Source: JAZDLX01 sp964538455 (GTDB lineage: Bacteria > Electryoneota > Electryoneia > Electryoneales > Electryoneaceae). From it: DNA of 64,000 nucleotides. Below the pieces are notes generated by a model that saw only the letters and a list, made by a program, of their open reading frames with translations, was not told the DNA's origin and did not search any database. Shown here in pieces: positions 6,847 to 15,615 of the stretch. Where the stretch lies: NCBI GenBank assembly GCA_964538455.1, contig CAZIDZ010000005.1:1-64000 (forward strand). Direction: 5' to 3'. Within the stretch, counting starts at the first letter, position 1. Each line of letters starts with the position of its first letter. Made by a program: the position numbers and the translations under genes.

Positions 6847-8677
6847 GACTGCTCTCCATTGGCAAGGTGATCGTAAAGGTGCTCCCTTTTCCTTCTTCGC
6901 TATGAACGGAAACGGTTCCCCCCTGAAGGTCCGTGAATTTGCGGACGTTTGCCAGCCCCAGGCCGGTCCCGTCCTCTTTTGTCGTGAAGAAAGGATCGAA
7001 GAGGCGCTCGACCATCGTGCGGGGGATACCCCGGCCGGTGTCCGAAACCTGGATCACCAAGCGGCTGGCACTCTCCTGGCTGAAGGCGAGGTGCGCCGTT
7101 CCGCCCGAATCGCACGCTTCGATCGCGTTCAGTATCAGATTGATCAGCGCGCGGAGGAGCTGTTCGGGGTCGGTGAATATCGGACTCATCTCCTCCGGAG
7201 TCATGCTGACCTCGATCGCGACATTCGATTTTTCGGCAATGTCGTCTACGGCTTCCAGGGCGCTGCGCGCGAGTTCATGAAGGTCGCACTCTTCCCGGAC
7301 ATAGACGGTCGGTTTGCTGTAGGTTAGCAGTTCGCTCAACATGGTTTCCAACCGAACCGCTTGGCTGACTGCGAGTTCAAGGTGTTCACTATCCGGCGAT
7401 TTATGATCGAGACGCCGCTGCAGGAGGCGCAGGTTCATCTTCACGGAGGAGAGGGGGTTTCGCATTTCGTGGACGATGCTTGCCACAAGCTGGCCGACCG
7501 CGGCCATTTTCTCCGATTGAACAACCCGCTGTTGGCTTTCGCGCACTTCCTCCCGGGACACCTGAAGCGCACTGACCATCTGGTTGAATGACCGCAGTAG
7601 GGTTCCGATCTCGTCGTTAGGGCGGCGTTCACGGACGCGCACTGTTACATCGCCCTGCGAAACCCGCCTGCTCGCTTCAGCGAGTTCCACCATCGGACGG
7701 CTCCAGCGGCGCGCCATCGCTACCGCTGCCAGGAGGAAGACGAGCAGCGCCCCACCAGTTGCCATCAGGCTGTTGATGACGATCATGCGCAGCGGCGCCA
7801 AGGCTTCGCGGACATTCATCTCGCCGATCAACGCCCACCGCGGTCCGGGGATGTAGGTGTACGCCCCCACCACCTGGGCTCCGAGAAAGCCCTTGTACAC
7901 TTCGGTCCCATGCCCTCCGTGCAATGCGGCGAGCACGGTTGGGATCGGCATTTTGTGTGTCAGGGGCTCCGGGTGGTTGCGCATCCGTGACGGGGTGAGC
8001 ATTACCGTATCGGAGCCGACCAGATAAACCTCTCCGGAGATGCCGAGCCCCGTGGTGTCCGTGAGGATTTTTTCCAGGGTCGGTCGGGTCGCAAGCCGCA
8101 GCAAAAGCAGCCCGGAGGGCTTTCCGTTCATCTGCTTCAGAGGGTGGGCGATGTCGACGACTGGCTCGTTCCGCTGGGACGCATGGACGGGGCCATACTT
8201 GGTTTCAGTTCCCTTGATCGTTTCCGAAATAGGCTGATAAAGGCGAACGCGGGACAGCCAATCCGAGGAGCTGGCAACCAGCGAGCCGGAGGCGTCGAAG
8301 AGCGCTACGTCGCGAACTCCGAACACATTCTCTTGCCATTCACCGCGCTCAAGCGCGACTTGCAGTTCCGCACGCTTCTCTTTGGAGACGGGAGGGGACG
8401 CGAGAATGTCACGCACTATTGCAGGAGCCGTTATGGCTTCGATTGCCCGTATATGATGGAAGAGGTAGGTGTGCAGGCGTGCTTGGCGCTCACGGACGAC
8501 ACCCATCACCTGACTCCGAGCCATCGAGAGGATGGCGTCCCGGGCCTGGTTGGTTCCGATGGCTGCAAGCACCACGGCGGCCGCCAGGATCAGCACCGCC
8601 CCCGCGCCGAAGAGCTGCACCGCGAGACGGTTTCCCTGACCTGACTGGCGATCTTCCTGTGGCTCCTGGTTCGTCAC
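6824..8677 (-). CDS. Membrane sensor histidine kinase (Cache-like sensor, HAMP, HisKA, HATPase)
   Basis: A 617-residue kinase starting at a GTG with AAGGGA 7 nt upstream. Residues about 22-42 form a first membrane helix, followed by a periplasmic domain of about 260 residues with Cache-like features (VRDVALFDASGSLVASSSDW, PVVDIAHPL, SGEVYLVGSD). A second membrane helix lies near residues 295-320 (LMATGGALLVFLLAAVAMA), then HAMP (MVELAEASRRVSQGDVTVRV). The phospho-acceptor His is in VASIVHEMRNPLSS, and the ATP-binding N, G1 and G2 boxes are NLILNAIEA, DTGRGIP and GTGLGLANV. Cache sensors usually bind small organic ligands in the periplasm. It partners with the overlapping NtrC-type regulator, and the GH63-like lipoprotein gene lies 22 nt upstream, so the ligand could be a sugar; that is inference. 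Confidence 0.92.
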   Translation of the reverse strand: MTNQEPQEDRQSGQGNRLAVQLFGAGAVLILAAAVVLAAIGTNQARDAILSMARSQVMGVVRERQARLHTYLFHHIRAIEAITAPAIVRDILASPPVSKEKRAELQVALERGEWQENVFGVRDVALFDASGSLVASSSDWLSRVRLYQPISETIKGTETKYGPVHASQRNEPVVDIAHPLKQMNGKPSGLLLLRLATRPTLEKILTDTTGLGISGEVYLVGSDTVMLTPSRMRNHPEPLTHKMPIPTVLAALHGGHGTEVYKGFLGAQVVGAYTYIPGPRWALIGEMNVREALAPLRMIVINSLMATGGALLVFLLAAVAMARRWSRPMVELAEASRRVSQGDVTVRVRERRPNDEIGTLLRSFNQMVSALQVSREEVRESQQRVVQSEKMAAVGQLVASIVHEMRNPLSSVKMNLRLLQRRLDHKSPDSEHLELAVSQAVRLETMLSELLTYSKPTVYVREECDLHELARSALEAVDDIAEKSNVAIEVSMTPEEMSPIFTDPEQLLRALINLILNAIEACDSGGTAHLAFSQESASRLVIQVSDTGRGIPRTMVERLFDPFFTTKEDGTGLGLANVRKFTDLQGGTVSVHSEEGKGSTFTITLPMESSHGEAADY

Positions 8678-8699
8678 GGCGGTATCCCTTGGATCCGGC

Positions 8700-10817
8700 C
8701 TAGTGCAGGCGGGCCGGGGGCGATTCGGCGTCGAGCAGCATTCGGTCGATCAAACCGGCCCAGATGTACGTTGCATGCCAGCCTCCCCAGGCTTCGTCCG
8801 GACTGTAAAACTCCCACAGTGTGTGGGTGTTTCGCAAGACCTGGATCATGCCGGAGGCGACGCGGTGAGCGAGTTCACGAGCGTCGTCATCGTAGCCGTA
8901 GTTGAACAAACCGCGTTCGACAAGGTAGTTCCATTCCACCCAGACCGGTCCGTTCCAGTACCCCTTCGGGTCGTAATAGGGGTCATCCGCGGAGAGGCTT
9001 GGAATCCCATATCGCCGCCAGAATTCGCCCTCGTTTTTCAGGTGCTCCCCGATCAGCCGGGCGGCTTGCTGCGGACTGGCGATCCCCGCCCACAAAGGGA
9101 GAAAACCGATGATCTCCTTCCGTTTCAGATCGCCGGGCTGATGCACGGTGAAATCGTTGCGCTTCAGCGAGAGGTGGTAGAAAAAGCCGGTTTCCTCGTC
9201 CCACATCGAATCGCGGACTTTTTCGGCGCGGGCATCAGACTCCATCTGAAATTGAGCTGCCTCGTCGAAAAGGCCCAGCTCCCGTGCCATTTCAGCAAGC
9301 GACTCCGCCTCCATGACGAGCATGCAATTCAGGTCGAGGGCTTCAACTTCTGTTGGCGGAGCCACCTGATCCCAGACGGCGACACGGGCGTCGCGAACAG
9401 ATTCGAGCACGGCATCTCCTCCCCACTCGCACAAGCCGTCCCCATCCCTGTCCCGGTGGGATGTGTACCAGCGGTACAGCCTCTTGGACGACGTATACAT
9501 CTGTTCGAGGAACGTGCGATCGTGTGTGATACGGTAGACCTCCCAGTTTGTCCACGCGTACCACGGAGCGGAAGTCGTTCGCTGGCCGTCGGTTTCGATT
9601 GTTTCGTTGAGGTAAGGGCCGATGCGGTACGGAATGTAGCCGTCGGTGTCCTGGCGTAGCGCGAAGAACCGTTGGCTGTCCATGGCGCCGGCGGGATCCA
9701 TCAGGGCGTACGCCAGCATCGTCAGGCTCTCGTGGAACACCTGGCCACCGTGTCCCCAGCCCCAGGTAGGTTCCCTGCTGAAAACGTAATAGTTGACAGG
9801 AGCACCGCCCTCCGGTGGGAGCATCAACTGGCGCATCATCGACCACGCGCTCCAGTAGAGCAGCCGGGTTTCTTCATCGTCCGTTTTCAAGGCGGGAACC
9901 TTTTTGAAGCCACTCTCCACTTGGCGCTGATCTTCCTCGAGGTCGCTGGCGAGCAGCATACGGGCCTTGCCACGTAGTTCTTCGCGTTCAGGCCTATTCG
10001 CAGCGACTCCCCTGAACACACGGATTCGCCTGCGTGCCATTGGCAGCATCTCAACGTTGAGCGCGAGACCGACGATTTTGGCGTGGTTGGCCGGTGGCGG
10101 GGTGTCCCTGGGGCCGCGCCGAAGAAGACGGGTGAGGGCGGTTGCCGATCCTTCCGCCGCTGTCATAGGCGTGGGATGGGCAATAAAGCCCGGCTCCAGC
10201 AGCACAAGATTAAACACGGGCGAGCAGTGGGGAATCCGGTGCTCCACCGTCCAGCGGTCCGCGGGTTCATCGTGCTGCAGGATTATTCCCCCCGATTCAA
10301 ACACGACGTTGTCAAAGGAGCCGTGTTCGCTCCGGAGGTAGATCAGCACCCGCACGGTGCGCGGGAAGCGTGTCAGGTTCCGGAGAGAAATCTCCTGGAT
10401 CGCCGATCGGCTCGAATAGACTACGAATGTGCAGGCAACTTCAAGGTCGGAAAGAGGCCGTCCCCTCCAGGCAACCCTGTCTGGGTAGGAGAAGGTGATT
10501 TGAGGCGCTTTATGCCATTGTGCGAGGGTCACAGCTTGCCGGTTCCCGTCGGCAACCGCGAATCCCAAATCTCCAGCGCTGTCCGTACTGAATTCCACCG
10601 GAAGACGGGGATCATAATAGCGGAAATGATACCCCTCGTCGAGAGTGAACTCACTCCGTTCCTTCGCCGCGGCGTATGTCGTATAGAGTGCCGAGGTTGC
10701 TGTCGCTTTCAAGTGTGAGAGCGGCGGAGATGGGGTACCGGAACAGCTGAGTGCGAGCAATGCAAAAAGAAGGGGTCCCGGGCGTGCACGGCGCGTGGAA
10801 GCTGGGGGCGTATCCAA
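8700..10817 (-). CDS. GH63-like (clan GH-G) glycosidase, probable lipoprotein
   Basis: A 705-residue protein with an N-terminal beta-sandwich and a C-terminal (alpha/alpha)6 barrel of the GH63/mannosylglycerate-hydrolase type. Key blocks are YYVFSREPTWGWGHGGQVFH, the general-acid region CEWGGDAVLESVRD, YWNGPVWVEWNYLVERGL and the base region LWEFYSPDEAWGGWHATYIW. The TTG at 10817 is chosen because AGGAGG lies exactly 8 nt upstream; the frame stays open to 10994, but the extra 59 residues look non-coding. From the TTG the protein begins with a basic stretch and LLFALLALSCSGT, a plausible though imperfect lipobox, so it is probably membrane-anchored outside the cytoplasm. The kinase gene follows 22 nt later, suggesting one transcript. 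Likely substrate is an alpha-linked gluco- or mannosyl compound; not determined. Confidence 0.8.
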   Translation of the reverse strand: MDTPPASTRRARPGPLLFALLALSCSGTPSPPLSHLKATATSALYTTYAAAKERSEFTLDEGYHFRYYDPRLPVEFSTDSAGDLGFAVADGNRQAVTLAQWHKAPQITFSYPDRVAWRGRPLSDLEVACTFVVYSSRSAIQEISLRNLTRFPRTVRVLIYLRSEHGSFDNVVFESGGIILQHDEPADRWTVEHRIPHCSPVFNLVLLEPGFIAHPTPMTAAEGSATALTRLLRRGPRDTPPPANHAKIVGLALNVEMLPMARRRIRVFRGVAANRPEREELRGKARMLLASDLEEDQRQVESGFKKVPALKTDDEETRLLYWSAWSMMRQLMLPPEGGAPVNYYVFSREPTWGWGHGGQVFHESLTMLAYALMDPAGAMDSQRFFALRQDTDGYIPYRIGPYLNETIETDGQRTTSAPWYAWTNWEVYRITHDRTFLEQMYTSSKRLYRWYTSHRDRDGDGLCEWGGDAVLESVRDARVAVWDQVAPPTEVEALDLNCMLVMEAESLAEMARELGLFDEAAQFQMESDARAEKVRDSMWDEETGFFYHLSLKRNDFTVHQPGDLKRKEIIGFLPLWAGIASPQQAARLIGEHLKNEGEFWRRYGIPSLSADDPYYDPKGYWNGPVWVEWNYLVERGLFNYGYDDDARELAHRVASGMIQVLRNTHTLWEFYSPDEAWGGWHATYIWAGLIDRMLLDAESPPARLH

Positions 10818-11193
10818 GGGCTCGGCCTCCTTTCGGAGCGATACGGACGGGTGATACCTCATCGGTGGAGTGTGGCGAATCCGGGGGGCAAGTCGCAAGG
10901 GGATAGGGTCCGGATCGTATTTCGCGGCATACCAGAATGACCTACTCGGATACCGAATCAATACATAGTTGTTCTTGGCTTGATCCGCAGCCATTTATCC
11001 GGAAATTCGCTCGTAATGACCGGACTGTTGTGGATTCGGATACGTTGGCCGGGTGCGGGGAGCGATAGTGCGATTGACGGAACCATTGGCCGGAAGAGGC
11101 ATTAGGGGAGCTAAATCTTGTTAATGATTGACCTGAAGCACACGCAAATCGTAGCGGAATGGGTATTTTTGGAATTTGTGGACAGGGGAAGCC
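10818..11193. other. Divergent intergenic region between GH63-like gene and cytochrome operon
   Basis: This 376-bp stretch must hold the promoters of two divergent operons. I found no sigma-54 site, and no -35/-10 pair good enough to name. TTGACC at 11126-11131 matches the -35 hexamer seen at 41024 and 43708 but lacks a good -10 at 17-18 bp. No RNA gene is apparent. Confidence 0.4.
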
Positions 11194-13185
11194 ATGCGTC
11201 TGAGGTTTGTTTCGATCATCGTTTTGCTATCTGGAATTGCCGCCGGCCTAAGGGCATTCTCTGCCTTCGCGTCACAGGTCCCTCCCGGCGCGGAGTCCTC
11301 TCAGCTCGACTGCGCTCAATGCCACGTCGAAAACAGCTGGACCGAGCTTCGCCATCCGTTGCTTTTCAACCATCAGACGACCGTCTTTCCGCTCGAAGGT
11401 GAACATCGGAATGCAGACTGTCAGGCCTGCCATCCGGGAGGATCCTGGGAGCAGCAGCACGCCTTTTCGAGCGCTTCCAAGCAGTGCGTCTCGTGCCACG
11501 CGGACATCCACCGTGGCGAGCTGGGCGTGCAGTGCGAACGATGCCATAGTCCGCTTGGCTGGATTGACCCGGAGGCATTCAGGAGGATGCATGATGGCAC
11601 GCGTCTTCCGCTGGTCGGTGTGCATTCCAGTCTCGATTGTCAGGCGTGCCACGAAACGAACCACTACGCGGATTTGTCCTCCCAGTGCTCATCCTGCCAC
11701 TGGAAGGACTACCTGTCCACGCGCAATCCGGATCACCGTGCCGTGAATTTCGGCAGCGATTGTGAGACGTGCCATGGCCTTGTCACACGGAACTGGACGG
11801 ATAATGTCTCCGGATACAAACGCGTGCATCCATTTCCGCTTGTGGGGGGACATGCCATCGATGATTGCGCGGTCTGCCACGTGCCGGGGTCGAACTTTTC
11901 CGACCTTTCGAGTGAATGTGTCCATTGCCATTTGGCCGACTATCGGGGAACGACGAATCCGGATCATCAGGCGGCGAATTTCGGCACCATCTGCAATGTC
12001 TGCCACACGGTGTACCGGTGGTCGGACGCCCATTTCGATCATGACGTCACAGGGTTCGTATTGACCGGCGCGCACGTTTCGCTCGAGTGCAATGATTGTC
12101 ATGCATCCGGATACACTGGACTGTCTTCCGAGTGTGTTTCCTGCCACCGAACGGAGTACGATGACGCTGAGGATCCCCCGCACCTTGCGAGCGGATTTCC
12201 ATTTACCTGCGAGTTGTGCCATACGACAGCCACATGGACGCCCGCGTCTTTCGACCATGCCGAGGCGACCGGGTTCGCCTTGACGGGCGCGCACGCGAGC
12301 CTGGTCTGCACCGACTGCCACGTCGGAGGGAACTACGACAACACACCCTCGGAGTGCATCGGTTGCCACAACGACGATTTCAGTTCCGCAACGAATCCTC
12401 CGCACGACGTTCAGACGTTCGGCACCGATTGCGTCGTCTGCCACTCAACGACAGCGTGGAGTCCCGCAACATTCGACCACGGGCAGGTGACTGGATACGC
12501 ACTGACCGGCGGGCATGCAGATCTCGCCTGCGCTGACTGTCACGTCAATGGGCAGTATGCCGACACGCCGTCGGAGTGCATTGGCTGTCACAGCGGTGAT
12601 TTTGAATCGGCGACGGACCCGCCGCACGATCCTGCCGCGTTTGGAACGGATTGTTCGACCTGTCACACAACTACTGCGTGGTCTCCTGCGACTTTCGACC
12701 ATGGCGCCGTAACGGGATGGGCGCTTACCGGGGCCCATAGTTCGGCGGCATGTGTTCTCTGCCACGCCTCCGGGTATGCGAACACGCCAACGGACTGTTA
12801 TTCATGCCATAAAGCGGAATACGACGCGACAACGAATCCGAACCACTCGTCGGCGGGATTTCCGATTACGTGTGAAGACTGCCATACGACCGCGGAGTGG
12901 ACGGGCGCGAGCTTCGATCACGACGGCCTCTTTTTTCCGATCTACTTCGGCAGCCACAGAGGAACCTGGTCAAGCTGCAGCATCTGCCATCCGAACGCTT
13001 CGGATTATTCTGTATTCACGTGCATCAGCTGTCATGAACACAATCGCACGAGCATGGACGAGGAGCACAGCGAAGTGAGCGGCTACGTATACGACAGCAA
13101 TGCATGCTATGATTGCCACCGGACGGGAACCGCAGGAGACGATTCGTTTGTTCCAAAGCGGGGAAAGGTGAAGCGGAGACGATAG
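11194..13185 (+). CDS. Secreted multiheme c-type cytochrome, 25 CXXCH motifs
   Basis: A 663-residue exported cytochrome. The ATG at 11194, preceded by CAGGGGAA, gives a signal peptide (MRLRFVSIIVLLSGIAAG, cleavage near AFAS). I count 25 CXXCH heme-attachment motifs. From residue about 180 onward the protein is built from a repeat of roughly 64 residues with three hemes each. The pattern includes SFDHAEATGFALTGAHASLV, then TPSECIGCH, PPH and TTAWSPATFDH, where extra His residues can serve as distal ligands. This resembles the cytochrome c3/c7-type repeats of extracellular electron-transfer proteins. Its stop codon overlaps the GTG of the next gene by 1 nt, so a beta-barrel partner is made in step with it. 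The basic tail (KRGKVKRRR) is odd. Function as a long-range periplasmic or surface electron wire is inferred. Confidence 0.95.
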   Translation: MRLRFVSIIVLLSGIAAGLRAFSAFASQVPPGAESSQLDCAQCHVENSWTELRHPLLFNHQTTVFPLEGEHRNADCQACHPGGSWEQQHAFSSASKQCVSCHADIHRGELGVQCERCHSPLGWIDPEAFRRMHDGTRLPLVGVHSSLDCQACHETNHYADLSSQCSSCHWKDYLSTRNPDHRAVNFGSDCETCHGLVTRNWTDNVSGYKRVHPFPLVGGHAIDDCAVCHVPGSNFSDLSSECVHCHLADYRGTTNPDHQAANFGTICNVCHTVYRWSDAHFDHDVTGFVLTGAHVSLECNDCHASGYTGLSSECVSCHRTEYDDAEDPPHLASGFPFTCELCHTTATWTPASFDHAEATGFALTGAHASLVCTDCHVGGNYDNTPSECIGCHNDDFSSATNPPHDVQTFGTDCVVCHSTTAWSPATFDHGQVTGYALTGGHADLACADCHVNGQYADTPSECIGCHSGDFESATDPPHDPAAFGTDCSTCHTTTAWSPATFDHGAVTGWALTGAHSSAACVLCHASGYANTPTDCYSCHKAEYDATTNPNHSSAGFPITCEDCHTTAEWTGASFDHDGLFFPIYFGSHRGTWSSCSICHPNASDYSVFTCISCHEHNRTSMDEEHSEVSGYVYDSNACYDCHRTGTAGDDSFVPKRGKVKRRR

Positions 13186-14786
13186 TGAAACGATTGATCC
13201 TGATCCTGCTTTTCCTTGCGTCGTCCTCGCTGCATGCCGAAACGGTACGCACCGTGGTAAGTTATCTCTCCACTCAATTCCTCTACATCCAGGCGGGGGA
13301 GCGCGACGGCGTTACTGTCGGGGACAGCATCAAGGTCGTGCACCACGGAACGGCAGCCATATCTCTCGCCGTTTCCCGTGTATCGAGCAGTTTTTCCGCA
13401 TGTGAATTGGCACCGGGCGCCGCGAACGCGCTCAGCGTTGGCGATTCCGTCACGGTTGTCACAAGCGGCGCAATCGGAGAGACAGTCCCGGTTCAGTCTT
13501 CACGGCTGTTTGAGTCAACACCCACAGTAAGCGGCGGTGTGCTGCCCCGCGGGTCGAGACAGGGTGTGGAGCGGCCCCGTCTGCGGGGCAGGATTCTGTT
13601 GGGAACACGGTATACCGATGACCGTGAAACAGCCAATCGGGATATTTTCGAACCTACCCTGGCGCTGCGGGCAGGTCTTGAAGGTGTGTTTTCGCCACAC
13701 ACGAATCTCGAGGTGCGAGTGCGTCTCCGACGTACGGACCGGCAGGGATGGAGCGGAGGAATCAACGAGCGGAGATGGGCGAACCGGATTTATCAGCTCT
13801 CGCTGAGGCACGATGATCCGGACAGCCGGCTCGACTGGAGCGCAGGGCGAGTCCTGTCGAGCGAGGTAGCCGGATTGGGTGTAATGGATGGCATCATTGC
13901 AGGCTGGCGGGTGAACGATCAGCTCCGCGTTGGGGCGTTCACGGGCACGGTCCCCGATCCCGTTACCTCGGAGTTCATCGTGGACGAAACCCAAGGTGGG
14001 GGTTTTGTCTCTTGGAGTGGTATGGGCGACACGTACAGCGCGCAGGCGACGCTTGCTGGAATCGGAAAGTATTTCCAGGGGAGGATCAGCCGGGAGTCGG
14101 TTTATCAACAGGTTTCCGGGTCGGCTGGGTACCGTTTCATGATTTTCCAAAGCTCAGAAATTGAGATCAACCGTGGATGGCGGCGGGACCGTTCCGGTAG
14201 CGCCATGAGTCTCTCCAGCCTGCTGTTTCAGGCTCGATGGACGCCTATCGAATCGCTCTCCCTTGAGACCGGTTATGACAACCGAAGGTCGGTGATGACC
14301 TGGGAAACTCGGGACACGCCGGACAGCCTGTTCGATAACGCCATGCGTGAGGGGTGGCGCAGCTCGCTGCGGTGGCGGGGTCCTCTGCGAACCGTGTGGT
14401 TGGTGGGTGGAACGATCCGCACCCGCTCTGGAAAGCAAGGACATGATACCGGGATCAGTGCCGGGGTGACTGTCGTCGACCTGTTGAGCAGTTCCGTGGA
14501 CGGTTCATTTTTCTTTCGCACGTTCAACAACCTGTATGCGCGGGGGATCCAGCCCTCCTTGAATTTATCAAGACGAGTGGGGAAGAGGATCCGCCTGTTA
14601 GGCCGCGCCGGTCAGAGCAGGTATGACCTCGCTATTAATGGTGAGAAGATCACGTACCTTTGGTACGGCGGAGGGTGTGAACTCGATCTGATGCAGCATC
14701 TTTATCTTTCCGCCGATGCTGAAGCCTACCGCGGACAGGGCGCCGATACAAACCGGTATGCAGTCGAAGCTGGCTGGAGGTTATGA
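13185..14786 (+). CDS. Outer-membrane beta-barrel protein (barrel A of cytochrome operon)
   Basis: A 533-residue protein starting at a GTG that shares one base with the preceding stop codon; an upstream extension in the same frame overlaps the cytochrome and is discarded. It has a clear signal peptide (VKRLILILLFLASSSLHAET). Residues about 20-100 form a small beta domain (TQFLYIQAGERDGVTVGDSI, then LSVGDSVTVV) that is also present in the barrel encoded at 15612. The remainder alternates amphipathic strands with turns (RGRILLGTRY, LEVRVRLRRTD, WSAGRVLSSEVAGLGVMDGI), as in 16-20-strand porins. It has no CXXCH motif. I do not recognise a named family; position suggests the porin sheath of a porin-cytochrome complex, like MtrB or OmbB, though no sequence similarity can be claimed. 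Confidence 0.75.
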   Translation: MKRLILILLFLASSSLHAETVRTVVSYLSTQFLYIQAGERDGVTVGDSIKVVHHGTAAISLAVSRVSSSFSACELAPGAANALSVGDSVTVVTSGAIGETVPVQSSRLFESTPTVSGGVLPRGSRQGVERPRLRGRILLGTRYTDDRETANRDIFEPTLALRAGLEGVFSPHTNLEVRVRLRRTDRQGWSGGINERRWANRIYQLSLRHDDPDSRLDWSAGRVLSSEVAGLGVMDGIIAGWRVNDQLRVGAFTGTVPDPVTSEFIVDETQGGGFVSWSGMGDTYSAQATLAGIGKYFQGRISRESVYQQVSGSAGYRFMIFQSSEIEINRGWRRDRSGSAMSLSSLLFQARWTPIESLSLETGYDNRRSVMTWETRDTPDSLFDNAMREGWRSSLRWRGPLRTVWLVGGTIRTRSGKQGHDTGISAGVTVVDLLSSSVDGSFFFRTFNNLYARGIQPSLNLSRRVGKRIRLLGRAGQSRYDLAINGEKITYLWYGGGCELDLMQHLYLSADAEAYRGQGADTNRYAVEAGWRL

Positions 14787-14799
14787 CGGAGGACTTTAC

Positions 14800-15615
14800 G
14801 TGCGCTGGACATACTTGATCGGCTTCTGCGTACTCGCCGTTCTTTTGCTTGGCGCGCGACAGGGAAACCCGCCCGTGAGTGAACTGCGCTCGCAATGCAA
14901 TCGCTGCCACCAGGAGAAGACCTGGACCCCTCTCCGTGAGACCGTGGATTTCGACCACGATCGAACCCGGTTTCCACTCCACGGGCGCCACCGCGGATTG
15001 GGCTGTGGCGCCTGCCACACCGGCGAAACTTGGGAACAAGTGCACGCTTTCGAACAGGTTCCCGATGAATGCTGGAACTGCCACACCGATGTACACCACA
15101 GCGCACTGGGGGACGACTGCGCGAGATGCCACCGTCAGGACGCGTGGTCTTTGATCAACAGCCGGGAGATTCATGAACAGGTCGGTTTTCCATTGGTCGG
15201 CAGGCACCTGGTCCTCTCCTGCGATGCCTGCCACCTTCGGGCCGGTTCACACGCCTACGATATGGTCTCCGACGAGTGCGTCGGGTGCCATCGAAACGAG
15301 TTCGAGCGAGCACTCGCAAACGTGCCGAATCATGTCACCAGCACCGCGTGTGAAGTCTGCCATTACCCCACGGACTGGAAACGGCAGGGTACGTATGTGC
15401 ATGTGGCGTTCCCAATCCGTACCGGCCCGCACGCCATGCCTTGCCTGGACTGCCATACGCGGGACGATTACAGCGACTATTCCTGCAGTATTACCTGTCA
15501 TTTCAACGCTTGTAGTGATTTTCACGAAGGCGAGGTTCACCGAGCCGTCGGGTGTCCGGAACCGGCACAGCACGAGTGCTACCAGTGCCATCCCAAGGGA
15601 GGTAGAGCAGGGTGA
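14800..15615 (+). CDS. Multiheme c-type cytochrome, 9 CXXCH plus one CX3CH
   Basis: A 271-residue exported cytochrome. The GTG at 14800 is chosen because ACGGAGGA lies 6 nt upstream and the product begins with a signal/anchor helix (VRWTYLIGFCVLAVLLLGAR). Nine CXXCH sites are present (CNRCH, CGACH, CWNCH, CARCH, CDACH, CVGCH, CEVCH, CLDCH, CYQCH), plus one CSITCH that spaces the cysteines by three residues. CX3CH heme sites are rare but known in some multiheme cytochromes. The His-rich pattern (FDHDRTRFPLHGRHRGLGC) matches the repeats of the 25-heme protein, so the two are related. It lies between the two barrel genes: 13 nt after the first and overlapping the second by 4 nt. A periplasm-facing or pore-lining electron carrier is the likely role. 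Confidence 0.93.
   Translation: MRWTYLIGFCVLAVLLLGARQGNPPVSELRSQCNRCHQEKTWTPLRETVDFDHDRTRFPLHGRHRGLGCGACHTGETWEQVHAFEQVPDECWNCHTDVHHSALGDDCARCHRQDAWSLINSREIHEQVGFPLVGRHLVLSCDACHLRAGSHAYDMVSDECVGCHRNEFERALANVPNHVTSTACEVCHYPTDWKRQGTYVHVAFPIRTGPHAMPCLDCHTRDDYSDYSCSITCHFNACSDFHEGEVHRAVGCPEPAQHECYQCHPKGGRAG

Noticed and set aside
11900..13000. Regular short repeats that might suggest a CRISPR array
   Set aside because: They are in-frame heme-binding repeats inside the 25-heme cytochrome, with codon-level divergence and no constant spacer length.
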